NCBI GenBank assembly: GCA_964591105.1
Contig: CAZPZR010000024.1
Location: forward strand, 1-25,628
Source of the DNA: CAZPZR01 sp964591105
Lineage (GTDB): Bacteria; Bacillota; Clostridia; Lachnospirales; Lachnospiraceae
Reading direction: 5' to 3'
DNA: 25,628 nt
In this document: one piece after another, positions 8,546-17,278 of the stretch
Numbering within the stretch: the stretch's first letter is position 1
Layout of the letters: each line of letters opens with the position of its first letter
The notes under the pieces: model-generated
What the model was told of the DNA's origin: nothing
Databases searched by the model: none
Seen by the model: only the letters and a program-made list of their open reading frames with translations
Program-made: the position numbers and the translations under genes

Positions 8546-9520
8546 TCACATTCCTATTTTTAACAAGTTTCTTACCATACAAGTTAATAAAACGTTTTTC
8601 TTGCACGCTTTAATCCAAAATTTATTCAAAAATGAATACCCCTTTTTATCCTCATCTGTAACATCTATCTTTTTTAAATATTTTTCTATTTCTTTAAAAA
8701 AAATTCTTTTTTCAGTATCCGCCGCTTTTAATGCCTGTTGACCATAATACATAATTAAAAAAAGTAGGTTTTCTTTTGTGTATGCTTCTAATTCAGGAAA
8801 TTTATCCTGTATGTATAGAAATCTTCGATACCGCCCTTCAATTGCATCTAATCTTCTTAGTGAAAATGCTTGTCCCATAATGCTATCCAAACGTTGAAAA
8901 TAATAGTACAATACCACATCCAAAAACAAAATTTTTTTTGCCTTGTCAAATACTTGATAAGTCCAAAACTCGTCTTCGTGATACTTTCCCTTTTTAAAAT
9001 CAATGTCTTTAATAACTGTTCTTTTAAAAAGTTTATTCCAAACTGTTTGTCTTAATGGTTCTTCACGCAGCAAAGCCCTCATTGAAGATTCTCTATCAAA
9101 TTCACTAACCACAATCTTATCTCTATCAATTATTTTGTCATCAACTTTTTTATTTGTAGAAAACGCTTTACATTCCACTATATCTGCATTATATCTTTCC
9201 AAAAAACATTTCAATGTCTCTAATGCATCTTTATGTATCCAGTCGTCACTATCTACAAATGCAATATATTCTCCACTTGCCATTCGATGTCCAACGTTTC
9301 TTGCATCTGACAATCCACCATTTTCCTTATGAATCACTCTAATTCGTTTATCTTTTTTTGCCCACTCTTCGCATATTTCAGGACATTTATCTGGTGATCC
9401 ATCATCCACTAAAATAATTTCCAAATTTCTATATGTTTGATTAACCACTGACTCGACACATCTATTTAAATATTTTTCCACTTTGTAAATCGGTATAATT
9501 ACAGATATTTTATCTTTCAT
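8546..9520 (-). CDS. Glycosyltransferase family 2
   Basis: A 324-residue GT2 with DDGSPD (39-44), DSDD (90-93), the acceptor-side segment 'NGGLSDARN' and a 'VWNKLFKR' block. Residues along its length match the gene at 674-1633 (for example YKVEKYL, PEICE, DARN/SARN, DEFWTY/DEFFTY), so the two are paralogues that may transfer similar sugars at different positions. The C-terminal part from about residue 270 is Lys/Aro-rich, with a last hydrophobic stretch 'NVLLTCMVRNLLKIGM'. GAGG lies 8 nt before the ATG. It follows the previous GT2 by 11 nt. Donor unknown. Confidence 0.9.
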   Translation of the reverse strand: MKDKISVIIPIYKVEKYLNRCVESVVNQTYRNLEIILVDDGSPDKCPEICEEWAKKDKRIRVIHKENGGLSDARNVGHRMASGEYIAFVDSDDWIHKDALETLKCFLERYNADIVECKAFSTNKKVDDKIIDRDKIVVSEFDRESSMRALLREEPLRQTVWNKLFKRTVIKDIDFKKGKYHEDEFWTYQVFDKAKKILFLDVVLYYYFQRLDSIMGQAFSLRRLDAIEGRYRRFLYIQDKFPELEAYTKENLLFLIMYYGQQALKAADTEKRIFFKEIEKYLKKIDVTDEDKKGYSFLNKFWIKACKKNVLLTCMVRNLLKIGM

Positions 9521-9531
9521 TCTATTATCCT

Positions 9532-10521
9532 CTATATCTTGTATCTATCTTTGCTTCCTGTCAGCTCCGAATATATTTCGTGCACTATATTATAGATTAC
9601 AGGGGTATATGCTGCTAAATTCAATTGGATAAATTCTCTTTTGCTATATGATGCTTTTAATCTTTTTTCTTGCAAAATCTTTTTTAGTTTAGTTCTTTTT
9701 TCAATTCTATATTTTTTCAATTCATCATCATTTGTCAATTGCAGATTTGCACTAGTTTTTTCAAGTAAATACATGTATCGTTTTTCCAATATACCATACA
9801 CTTCACCCGTCTCAAATTCCATCATTTTTTGAACAACTCTAATCGGATCTTCTAATTTATTCATATTTATTTTTGAAATCGATGCGGAATTTTTTCGTAT
9901 GACATAATGGTACTTTGGCAAATCCTCAAATATCGATTTTTTTGCTTTTTTAAAAAGATAATAATTAAATAGCAAATCTTCGTTTATTTTAATTTCCACA
10001 TCTAAGCGTATTCCACTCATTATTTCTTTTTTAAAAAGTTTAGTCCCTAGGCTAGGTTCAACTATATCAGCTTTAACTAAATCATACACACCTTGACAAT
10101 TATCTTGTATTCTTATTTGTCCAGTATTGTAGTAGTAGTCTACTCGATCTGGAAAAACCATTTTATATCCACAGTGAGAGATATCTGCCCCGTACTTTAT
10201 TGCATTATTTAGAAGGACTTCATACATGTCTTTTTCTATCACATCATCTCCATCCACGAACCCAATGTAATCTCCACATGCTCTATCTAATCCTATATTT
10301 CTTGCAGCCGAAACCCCTCCATTTTCTTTATGTATTGGAATAATTCTACTATCCATTTCTGCAACTGCATCAACAATTTTTCCTGTATTATCCGTAGAAC
10401 CATCATCTACCACAATAATCTCTAAATTATCATATGTTTGTTCACACACACTATTCAAGCAACGCTCTATATAATCTTCAATATTATAAGCTGGTATAAT
10501 TACACTAATTAACGGTTTCAT
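9532..10521 (-). CDS. Glycosyltransferase family 2
   Basis: A GT2 with DDGSTD (39-44) and DGDD (90-93, counted from my start), followed by 'TKLFKKEIMSGIRLDVEIKINEDLLF', where other copies have WNKLF. I choose the ATG at 10521 (329 residues), because the family begins at 'MKPLISVIIPAYN' and this ATG lies just 4 nt after the upstream acetyltransferase stop; the ATG at 10536 would add five residues and overlap that gene. It is an operon member. The C-terminal part carries the cluster KLKKILQEKRLKASYSKR and is very basic, which fits membrane-surface attachment. Substrate unknown. Confidence 0.88.
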   Translation of the reverse strand: MKPLISVIIPAYNIEDYIERCLNSVCEQTYDNLEIIVVDDGSTDNTGKIVDAVAEMDSRIIPIHKENGGVSAARNIGLDRACGDYIGFVDGDDVIEKDMYEVLLNNAIKYGADISHCGYKMVFPDRVDYYYNTGQIRIQDNCQGVYDLVKADIVEPSLGTKLFKKEIMSGIRLDVEIKINEDLLFNYYLFKKAKKSIFEDLPKYHYVIRKNSASISKINMNKLEDPIRVVQKMMEFETGEVYGILEKRYMYLLEKTSANLQLTNDDELKKYRIEKRTKLKKILQEKRLKASYSKREFIQLNLAAYTPVIYNIVHEIYSELTGSKDRYKI

Positions 10522-10525
10522 TTTC

Positions 10526-11068
10526 CTAATCCACATATCCTATCTTGTTTTCAAGTTCCTCTACCATCTGAGCCTTTTTCGACTCATCTACATTTTTTCG
10601 AAGTGTATATTCCTCTCCATAAATTGGACTTTCACACATCCTCTTTTGATGCTTTTCCAAATATTCTTCTAATGAGCAAATTACTTTCGCTGGATTTCCT
10701 GCTGCCACTACACCACTAGGAATATCTTTCGTAATTGTGCTATTTGCACCAATAATAACATTATTTCCTATTTTCACATTAGGGAGTACTACCGATTCTG
10801 CCCCTATGAAAACATTATCTCCTATTTTCACTTTTCCAATTTTCGTATAATCCAAAAATTGTTTTGTGCTTGCATCATGGCACAAAATATGTACTCTTGG
10901 AGCTATTGTCACATTATCACCAATCTCAATTAACCAACAATGCGATGGATCTAATATCACACCATTCAAACGTCCAAAGTTCTTTCCAACTTTCATCCCC
11001 ATTGATACTAATTTTTCAGTTGTATATTCTCCTCTAAATCTGTATACAAATTCTTTAATCCAGTTCAT
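10526..11068 (-). CDS. Hexapeptide-repeat O-acetyltransferase (LbH, CysE/LacA/NodL type)
   Basis: About 180 residues forming a left-handed beta-helix acyltransferase. Hexapeptide turns are visible in 'VKIGDNVFIGAESVVLPNVK' and 'IGNNVIIGANSTITKDIP', followed by the classic 'GVVAAGNPAKVI' end (119-130). His64 in 'ILCHDAST' is in the position of the catalytic His of the xenobiotic/maltose acetyltransferase group. It probably O-acetylates one sugar of the repeat unit using acetyl-CoA. The start is uncertain: ATG at 11068 or GTG at 11077; AAGGA sits only 2 nt from the GTG and 11 nt from the ATG, so I prefer the ATG. It directly follows the broken GT32-like gene, whose stop lies in this leader. Confidence 0.87.
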   Translation of the reverse strand: MNWIKEFVYRFRGEYTTEKLVSMGMKVGKNFGRLNGVILDPSHCWLIEIGDNVTIAPRVHILCHDASTKQFLDYTKIGKVKIGDNVFIGAESVVLPNVKIGNNVIIGANSTITKDIPSGVVAAGNPAKVICSLEEYLEKHQKRMCESPIYGEEYTLRKNVDESKKAQMVEELENKIGYVD

Positions 11069-11073
11069 AGTAA

Positions 11074-11294
11074 TCACATTCCTTTTAACTTCAGTATTGC
11101 TCTTTTCAAATAGTAAATCATCCCCATTTCAAACAAATCATATATGGAATACTAGTGATATCAAAATTTGTCTCATTCCATTCTATTATTTTCCAATCAG
11201 GACAAAATATTTCCCAAAATTCAATACATTTTTTCAAAATTTCCGGTTTTTCATTACCTCCAAACCAACAATAGTGAATAACTTTATCTATCAT
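11074..11294 (-). pseudogene. GT32-like glycosyltransferase, internally deleted and frameshifted
   Basis: From ATG 11294 (AGGAGG upstream, strong) the frame reads MIDKVIHYCWFGGNEKPEIL and continues through KKCIEFWEIFCPDWKIIEWN, the unmistakable N-terminus of GT32/Och1-like capsular transferases. It then breaks at about residue 51 and stops at 11118 (58 codons). In the neighbouring frame the sequence continues as DLFEMGMIYYLKRAILKLKG and ends at 11074, which reads like the C-terminal tail of such an enzyme. The SDxxR/GGxxxDxD catalytic core of roughly 150-200 residues is missing. I infer one internal deletion that joined both ends out of frame. The ribosome site is intact, so a 58-residue peptide could still be made. 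Confidence 0.8.
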
Positions 11295-11370
11295 TTGCTC
11301 CTCCTACACCACACACCTTAAACCTTGCAACAATATATTTCATAAAGTTCCTATCGCCTCTCATTTTACG

Positions 11371-12483
11371 CTACATAGAATCCAACATTTCCTCAACTTC
11401 TTTTACAGTATTCTTGGTACTAAATCTTCTACCTCTTTCAAATGCTTTTTGACAATAATATTCCAATTTTTCCGGATGGTCTATCATTTCTTTAATCACT
11501 TTATAAAGTGAGTCTTCATTATTCTCTGTAATAATTCCATATTCATTATTTTCTCCTAGCATTTCTTTCATTCCTGCCACAGGAGTTGTAACAACTGGAG
11601 TTCCCACAATCAATGCCTCTGTTGCTGCTGTTGAAAATCCTTCTGCTGTTGATGTACACACAAACATATCACATTTTGCGACATATTTGTATGGATTCGT
11701 TTGATACCCCAAAAATGTAAAAGAATCATCTAATCCATTGTCTGCAATGTATTCTTCTATCCTTTCACGTTCTGGTCCATTTCCTAACACATACGTATGT
11801 ACAAGATAGCCATCTTCTCTTAGTCTTTTGTGTATTCTTGCTAATTTATCAAACCCTTTTATCGGCATAATTTTTCCAACTCCACAAAGTCGAATCTCTT
11901 TTTCCCGAATAATATCTGTTTCCACTGGTTCGTCTTTCATTCTTAAAATTTCATCCGTTTCATTTGTGTTGTATTTTATGCTAACATCCGTCAACATCGG
12001 AAAAATTTTCCGAAAATCCTCCCTCACACCTTCTGAAACACATATAACTTTATCAAATTTTTGGTAGCATGTTTTTGCCTCATCGTAATTTCTGAATGCC
12101 TTTGCTGCAATTTCTTTCGTATATTGTTGTACATGAATCCATGAAATAAGTCGTGTATTTTCCTCTCTACAACCACTCACTACTCTTGCTGCTGGACCTT
12201 CTAAATATGCAATTTCGATATCATATTTATCTTTTACATACATTTTATGTAACTGCTCTGGTGTAAAAAGTTTCATCCATCTACTATTTCCTGGAATATT
12301 CTTTTTATAGATTGTTTTGTAATGAACATCTTTATTAAGAAATTGTTCATTCACACCGCCACCAAACAACGATATTACTGTTACATCGAATTTTGTTTTA
12401 TCCAAATTATTGACTAAATTTACAAGTACTTTCTCTGCCCCACCTTGACCTAAATCATGAATCAAGAACAATATTTTTTTCAT
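11371..12483 (-). CDS. Glycosyltransferase family 4
   Basis: A 370-residue GT-B enzyme with the N-terminal 'IHDLGQGGAEKVLVNL' typical of GT4, a C-terminal nucleotide-binding lobe ('GVGKIMPIKGFDKLARIHK', 'VLGNGPERERIEEYI', 'FLGYQTNPY') and the retaining-enzyme EX7E motif at Glu281/Glu289 in 'AEGFSTAATEALIVGTPVV'. It is expected to transfer one sugar with retention in the cytoplasm. It starts 4 nt after the upstream GT2 stop, with AAAGGGA serving as ribosome site inside that gene's end. A 76-nt gap then precedes the broken GT32-like gene. Donor unknown. Confidence 0.92.
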   Translation of the reverse strand: MKKILFLIHDLGQGGAEKVLVNLVNNLDKTKFDVTVISLFGGGVNEQFLNKDVHYKTIYKKNIPGNSRWMKLFTPEQLHKMYVKDKYDIEIAYLEGPAARVVSGCREENTRLISWIHVQQYTKEIAAKAFRNYDEAKTCYQKFDKVICVSEGVREDFRKIFPMLTDVSIKYNTNETDEILRMKDEPVETDIIREKEIRLCGVGKIMPIKGFDKLARIHKRLREDGYLVHTYVLGNGPERERIEEYIADNGLDDSFTFLGYQTNPYKYVAKCDMFVCTSTAEGFSTAATEALIVGTPVVTTPVAGMKEMLGENNEYGIITENNEDSLYKVIKEMIDHPEKLEYYCQKAFERGRRFSTKNTVKEVEEMLDSM

Positions 12484-12487
12484 ACTT

Positions 12488-13375
12488 TTATCCCTTTATA
12501 TTAATATATTTAGATAGTAACCAACCAAATGGAAGTGCTAGCATCACATATAAAACATGTTTTGTCATTTTTAATGCTTGCAGCGGATTTCCCAGCAGAC
12601 TACAACTCGACACCAAGTGTATGGAATGTCTTAACTTAAACTTCCACGATGTATTTGGAAAGCTAAGATACAATTTCCGAATTTCCGCAAAACTATTTGG
12701 ACTATTTTTGTACTGTTTCAGCATTGAATTACTCATTCCATTTTCTTGGTACTCAACATATCTTAAATTCTCATTCATAACGAGAAAATCATATTCCTGA
12801 CTAATTTGCAGATGCATATAATGAGGATTAAAATTTTTTTCTCCATCAAACACTTTCATCGGTGCGAATTTTTTATATAACTCTGTACGTACAACATTCG
12901 TACGATCCCCGTTATGAATAGCATATTTTCCAATCAGAAGATCTATCAAGTTTATGCATTTCTGTTGAGGTAGCGGATCTCCAATTACATTTCCCTCTAA
13001 ATCATAGTCAAGTCCAACAATTCCTGCATATCTGTCAGATCCATTTTGTTCCCAAAAATCCAATATTTTATCTACTGCATCCTTAGGCATGAAATCATCA
13101 GAATCTATACATACGCACAATGGAGTCTCTATATGTGTAATCGCTTCGTTATATGCCGTATGTAGTCCTCCATTTTCTTTGTAATAATATTCTATTTTAA
13201 AGTCTGTTGTCTCTTTTATCCATTCTTCCACAACCTCTTGCGTATTATCACAAGAACCATCATCTATAATCATCCACACAAAATTTTTATTTGTCTGTTG
13301 TTTCATACTATAGAAACATCTAGAAAGCAACTCAACTCTATTGTATGTTGGTGTAAATATTGTCAACGGAATCAT
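12488..13375 (-). CDS. Glycosyltransferase family 2 (divergent subgroup)
   Basis: A 295-residue GT2 with 'FTPTYNR', DDGS (38-41) and DSDD (91-94). The acceptor side reads 'NGGLHTAYNEAI' instead of the ARN form of its neighbours, and the mid-protein has 'NGDRTNVVRTELY' where they have WNKLF. It belongs to a different GT2 subgroup, so it likely makes a different linkage. The start is ATG 13375: AGGAG lies 7 nt upstream and falls inside the five extra codons that the ATG at 13390 would add. A hydrophobic stretch near the C-terminus (HVLYVMLALPFGWLLSKY) could be a membrane anchor. Confidence 0.88.
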   Translation of the reverse strand: MIPLTIFTPTYNRVELLSRCFYSMKQQTNKNFVWMIIDDGSCDNTQEVVEEWIKETTDFKIEYYYKENGGLHTAYNEAITHIETPLCVCIDSDDFMPKDAVDKILDFWEQNGSDRYAGIVGLDYDLEGNVIGDPLPQQKCINLIDLLIGKYAIHNGDRTNVVRTELYKKFAPMKVFDGEKNFNPHYMHLQISQEYDFLVMNENLRYVEYQENGMSNSMLKQYKNSPNSFAEIRKLYLSFPNTSWKFKLRHSIHLVSSCSLLGNPLQALKMTKHVLYVMLALPFGWLLSKYINIKG

Positions 13376-13393
13376 TTTACTCTCCTGCATTCA

Positions 13394-14368
13394 TCATTTT
13401 TTATAGTATAAATTTCTAATTAATCCACACATAGCTCTATACCCAACTATTTTGCATCCAATATATAAGCACAGCAATTTCTGATTGTTTCCATGGAACT
13501 TTAATATCCATTTGTAATTTTTCAACTTATTGATGCATTCTTTTTGTTTATTCGTTGCCTGCGCCTGTACCAAAAAGAAAGTCCCATATTGAAATGCTAG
13601 ATATTTATTCATAAACTGTTTTGAATCTACATCATTTTCCCTCAACTCAAAACACTTAATAATATTGTTACATAAGTCTTCACATTTTTTATCATCAATC
13701 GTATGTCTTATAGAATCTCTTCTCTGTCGATAATAATAAAAATTCTCACACACAAAGTCTACGCTACCTGCTTTTAATAGCAACTTTGCACACCAATAAA
13801 TGTCTTCCGAATAAACACCTTCTTCAAACATCATTTCTTTCGAAAGCAAATTTCGGCGAATCATTTTATTACACGCCGACGCAATATATAAATTGAATTT
13901 CTCCATATATTCTAGTTGCTGCTTTTTTTCATCGAATTCTGTTGGCATATTTTCAATGTCCATAAAATATTCAATCTTTTGATTTGTATCTTCATAATAT
14001 TTTACATATGAGAAATTAAGCACATCTGCTTTTGTAATTTTAATACGATCAACCAGTTTTTCGATGGCATTTTCTTCACAATAATAATCATCTCCATCAA
14101 GGAACAAAAGATATTCTCCTTGTGCTTCTTTCATTCCTCTATTTCTTGCATTAGAAAGGCCCCCGTTTTTCTGGTGAATTGCCTTCACTCGCGCATCTGT
14201 CTTTTCGTATTCATCGCAAATTAGCGGGCAATTATCTGGCGAGCCATCATCCACAAGAATTATTTCTATTTTTTTATATGTTTGTTTTAATACACTATTT
14301 ACACATTCTCGAAGTTGTTTCTCCACATTGTAAACTGGAATCACAATACTTATTAACATTTCATCCAT
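13394..14368 (-). CDS. Glycosyltransferase family 2
   Basis: A 324-residue GT2 with DDGSPD (40-45), DGDD (91-94) and 'NGGLSNARNRG'; 'ACNKMI' stands in the WNKLF position. I choose ATG 14368, which overlaps the polymerase stop as TGATG (typical stop-start coupling); the ATG at 14389 would extend seven residues into the polymerase gene. It is the first transferase gene after the polymerase in the direction of transcription and could add the second or third sugar. The basic, cysteine-containing C-terminus ends in 'CGLIRNLYYKK'. Confidence 0.88.
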   Translation of the reverse strand: MDEMLISIVIPVYNVEKQLRECVNSVLKQTYKKIEIILVDDGSPDNCPLICDEYEKTDARVKAIHQKNGGLSNARNRGMKEAQGEYLLFLDGDDYYCEENAIEKLVDRIKITKADVLNFSYVKYYEDTNQKIEYFMDIENMPTEFDEKKQQLEYMEKFNLYIASACNKMIRRNLLSKEMMFEEGVYSEDIYWCAKLLLKAGSVDFVCENFYYYRQRRDSIRHTIDDKKCEDLCNNIIKCFELRENDVDSKQFMNKYLAFQYGTFFLVQAQATNKQKECINKLKNYKWILKFHGNNQKLLCLYIGCKIVGYRAMCGLIRNLYYKK

Positions 14369-15465
14369 CAAATTATTCCCCATCCCCATGATAACTGAAT
14401 ATAGTAAAATGCTAAATACGCACCTATCATTGTCAAATAAATAATTTTTGCTGATTTTTCTTCAAACATATGGTCTATTTCCCATGGTAAAAGAATGTAA
14501 TTATATACAGAAAAATATATTGGGAGTCGCCCTATATATATTCCACTTGTAAAAGAAGAAACTATATATAATCCCATTGACACAATTGACATGTTTACAC
14601 ATATATTAATTATAGGGTTATTTGCTTTTCGTATGTATTTCAATCCTATTAATGAAAGTATTGTTGGTACCGCATACACAAACACTCGTATCAAATTTGT
14701 ACCATCATCTGCCATCATCTGCCAATCGCTTACAACATTCTTATACTGTGTTTCTTGTAACATAGTATCCAGTATCCCCGTAAAACGTTCTGCAAAGAAC
14801 ACAAGTACTAACGCTGCCGCAATGAATAAAATTGTTTTCTTATTCCACGCTTTTCCCTGTGAAATAAATACAAAAGGCAATACTAATAGCGCACTTTGAT
14901 GAAATAATGACGCAAATAAAATCCCAATAATTGCTTTTGCATATTTCTTTTCTACGATCAAACCTAAACATGCAAAAGTTACTGTTACTGCCACAAATTG
15001 TCGCATCCCATTAAACATCCAAGACACATAATCTGTAGATGCAATAAACAGAAAAAAGCTAACCATGTATCTTGTAGAATACTTACGATATACTTTGAAC
15101 AGCAAATAGGCCTGCACAGCACCAATTATGAACAGATATACAAGCTCTCTGTTTCCAACCACGCATTTGATGACTGCTGACAGAAAATAAAAGCCTTTGT
15201 CTTTGTTCATCTGAGTCATGTATTCTGGAATCGCAGATAAACTCATCGGCATCTCTGAAAAAGAAATCAAATACGCTCCCGTATCACCTACATATCCTCT
15301 ATTCGCCGTCCATATCACCAACGGTAGCACTAGCACCACCGCCCACACTGGCTGCATTCTTCTCACCTTCTGCCCCAGTACGACTTCCGTTCTCTCCATC
15401 TGAACACACAGGCTCAGTATGGCAAATATTAAAATCCACACGATAATCAAATAATAATTTGACAC
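14368..15465 (-). CDS. EpsG-family polysaccharide polymerase (Wzy role)
   Basis: A 365-residue integral membrane protein with about 10 hydrophobic segments. It matches the EpsG family (PF14897) by 'NRGYVGDTGAYLISF' (55-69), 'MFNGMRQFVAVTVTF' (150-164) and 'LFHQSALLVLPF'. EpsG-type proteins serve as Wzy-like polymerases in Firmicutes exopolysaccharide loci. The start is GTG at 15465 with AGGAG 7 nt upstream, in a 21-nt gap after the fusion gene. Base composition changes inside this gene: its first 250 bases are GC-richer like the fusion gene, and the rest is AT-rich like the transferase cassette. The end overlaps the next GT2. Confidence 0.83.
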   Translation of the reverse strand: MSNYYLIIVWILIFAILSLCVQMERTEVVLGQKVRRMQPVWAVVLVLPLVIWTANRGYVGDTGAYLISFSEMPMSLSAIPEYMTQMNKDKGFYFLSAVIKCVVGNRELVYLFIIGAVQAYLLFKVYRKYSTRYMVSFFLFIASTDYVSWMFNGMRQFVAVTVTFACLGLIVEKKYAKAIIGILFASLFHQSALLVLPFVFISQGKAWNKKTILFIAAALVLVFFAERFTGILDTMLQETQYKNVVSDWQMMADDGTNLIRVFVYAVPTILSLIGLKYIRKANNPIINICVNMSIVSMGLYIVSSFTSGIYIGRLPIYFSVYNYILLPWEIDHMFEEKSAKIIYLTMIGAYLAFYYIQLSWGWGII

Positions 15466-15486
15466 AATCTTTCTCCTACATTTCTG

Positions 15487-17208
15487 TTACTTTATTTTCG
15501 CTGCTGTCATCTGTACCACTTTCTTCTTGTCAAACTCACGCTCCATCTTCTCACGTCCAAGCTTTCCAGCAAGTTCGCGTTTTTCCGGTGTTAGTTCCAT
15601 CACTTTTTTCATCGCCTGGTACAGGCTGTTACTGTCTTTCACTCTGCAGAGCAATCCATTTTTTCCATTATCAACTGCTTCCTTACATCCTGGGATGTTG
15701 CTTGTCACAAGCACTCTTCCTGTTGCTGCTGCCTCTAGAAGTACATTGGACATTCCTTCATGATAGCTTGGCAACACCACACAATCAGCATTCCCATAGT
15801 ATGGTCTTGGATCTTCCTGAAATCCGTGGAACACTGCGATTCCAGCATCCACCAACTGCTCTACCTGTTCTTTATATTCATCTTCGAAGAATCCAACCAG
15901 ATCCAGAACCACCTGACCTTTATATTCACGATGGAGTCTCTGAATTGCTTCGAATAACTCATCCATTCCTTTTTCTTTCATAATGCGTCCAAGATAGAGA
16001 AAATGTACTTTTTCTCGTTTTGGATATGGACAATATGCGTAATGCTCCAGATTAATTCCTGCTCCTGGAAGAATCACCTGCTGTCTCTCCGGCGTAATCT
16101 TTTTCTCGCGGAATAACTTGGCATTTGCTTCATTTTCAAAAAATACGGTACGTGCCTTTCGACAGGCAACCTTATACATCCCCACAACAACTTCTGACAG
16201 AAGTGGCTTCTGAAACGCAGTTCCAAGTCCCTGCACATTCACATGATATGGAATCTTCTTCAGCTGACACGCCAGGCCTGCATATACATTTGGCTTAATG
16301 GAGTATGTCACCACCACATCCGGCTTTTCAGTTTTCAGCATCTTGCGATATGTACGGAAAAGCTTCATGTCTTTGAGTGGATTCATTCCTCTGCGATCTA
16401 CTTCTGTCTCAATCATCTTGCATCCCATCGCCTGGAAGTCTTCTTCATGTCCGACAAATGGTGTGCTGATGATCACTTCATAATCCTTCTGCATCTCCGC
16501 AACTAATTCTCGACGGAACTGCCAGAACATATAAGAGTGATTTGTAATGAACATAATCTTCTTCTTTTTCTTCAGTTCCCCGGTTCCACCTTCAACTACA
16601 CCGTCACTTCGCAGAACAGACCAGATCGTACCAAAGATACATTTCAAGTCAATCCAAGGACCTACATGCTGCAGATAGTACGCATCCAACTTCGCTTTTT
16701 CCTCGATTTCCAATTCGTCACGTCCATGAATCTGCGCCCAGCCTGTCAGTCCTGGTTTCATCTGATGCACACCGTACTCTTCACGGATTGCAATCAAGTC
16801 GTCCTGATTATACAGCGCAGGTCTGCTGCCCACCACATGCATATCCCCCTTGGAAATGTTAATCAGCTGTGGAAGTTCATCCAGCGATGTTTTGCGGAGG
16901 AAACGTCCCACTTTTGTAATATACTGATCCGGATTCTCCAACAGATGGGTTGGCATATCATGCGGTGTATCCAGACGCATGCTGCGGAATTTATATAACT
17001 TGAATAATTTCTGATCAATTCCAACTCTGTCCTGACTGAAGAATACTGGAGCTTTCAGTCCCTCTTCCAGTTTGATTGCGATGACAATCCCGCCAAACAC
17101 CGGAGACAGTACAACCAGTCCGATTTTCGCCAGTACACGGTCTAATCCAGATTTGAATCGGATATATTTTTCTTGTTTTTTTGTAAGCTTATAGTAATTT
17201 TTCTTCAT
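15487..17208 (-). CDS. Fused initiating sugar-phosphate transferase (monotopic PGT) and GT4 glycosyltransferase
   Basis: One uninterrupted 573-codon frame with two enzymes. Residues 1-205 are a bacterial sugar transferase (PF02397; WcaJ/PglC type, small form with one re-entrant helix at about 25-48). It carries 'LYKFRSMR' (71-78), the catalytic Asp110-Glu111 in 'TSLDELPQL', 'VGSRPAL' and 'PGLTGWAQI' (152-160). After a Gly/Lys linker (206-217) a full GT4 begins at 'IMFITNHSYMFWQF' and carries EX7E at Glu484/Glu492. The first half should load a sugar-1-phosphate on undecaprenyl phosphate, and the second half should add the next sugar. GAGGGGA precedes the ATG. Both motif sets are complete, so I expect a working bifunctional enzyme. 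Confidence 0.93.
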   Translation of the reverse strand: MKKNYYKLTKKQEKYIRFKSGLDRVLAKIGLVVLSPVFGGIVIAIKLEEGLKAPVFFSQDRVGIDQKLFKLYKFRSMRLDTPHDMPTHLLENPDQYITKVGRFLRKTSLDELPQLINISKGDMHVVGSRPALYNQDDLIAIREEYGVHQMKPGLTGWAQIHGRDELEIEEKAKLDAYYLQHVGPWIDLKCIFGTIWSVLRSDGVVEGGTGELKKKKKIMFITNHSYMFWQFRRELVAEMQKDYEVIISTPFVGHEEDFQAMGCKMIETEVDRRGMNPLKDMKLFRTYRKMLKTEKPDVVVTYSIKPNVYAGLACQLKKIPYHVNVQGLGTAFQKPLLSEVVVGMYKVACRKARTVFFENEANAKLFREKKITPERQQVILPGAGINLEHYAYCPYPKREKVHFLYLGRIMKEKGMDELFEAIQRLHREYKGQVVLDLVGFFEDEYKEQVEQLVDAGIAVFHGFQEDPRPYYGNADCVVLPSYHEGMSNVLLEAAATGRVLVTSNIPGCKEAVDNGKNGLLCRVKDSNSLYQAMKKVMELTPEKRELAGKLGREKMEREFDKKKVVQMTAAKIK

Positions 17209-17240
17209 GATTCCCCTCTAGTCTCGTAATGCCATATACA

Positions 17241-17278
17241 ACAATAAGACCTTCCACATCTTATTGTAAAGGTCTTAT
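17241..17278 (-). promoter_or_regulatory. Two mutually exclusive hairpins between dehydratase and fusion gene
   Basis: Structure A pairs 17269-17278 with 17244-17253 (10 perfect bp, AAGGTCTTAT type). Structure B pairs 17259-17267 with 17241-17249 (9 perfect bp, ACAATAAGA with TCTTATTGT, 9-nt loop). The arms overlap at 17244-17249, so only one can form at a time. The element starts next to the dehydratase stop codon (17279-17281) and lies 33 nt before the next start codon. There is no clean U-tract, so it could be a weak attenuator, a processing site or an mRNA stabiliser. Confidence 0.5.

Noticed and set aside
10866..11321. 151-codon plus-strand open frame
   Set aside because: It is antisense to the acetyltransferase and the GT32-like pseudogene; the minus-strand frames show clear family motifs, this one none.
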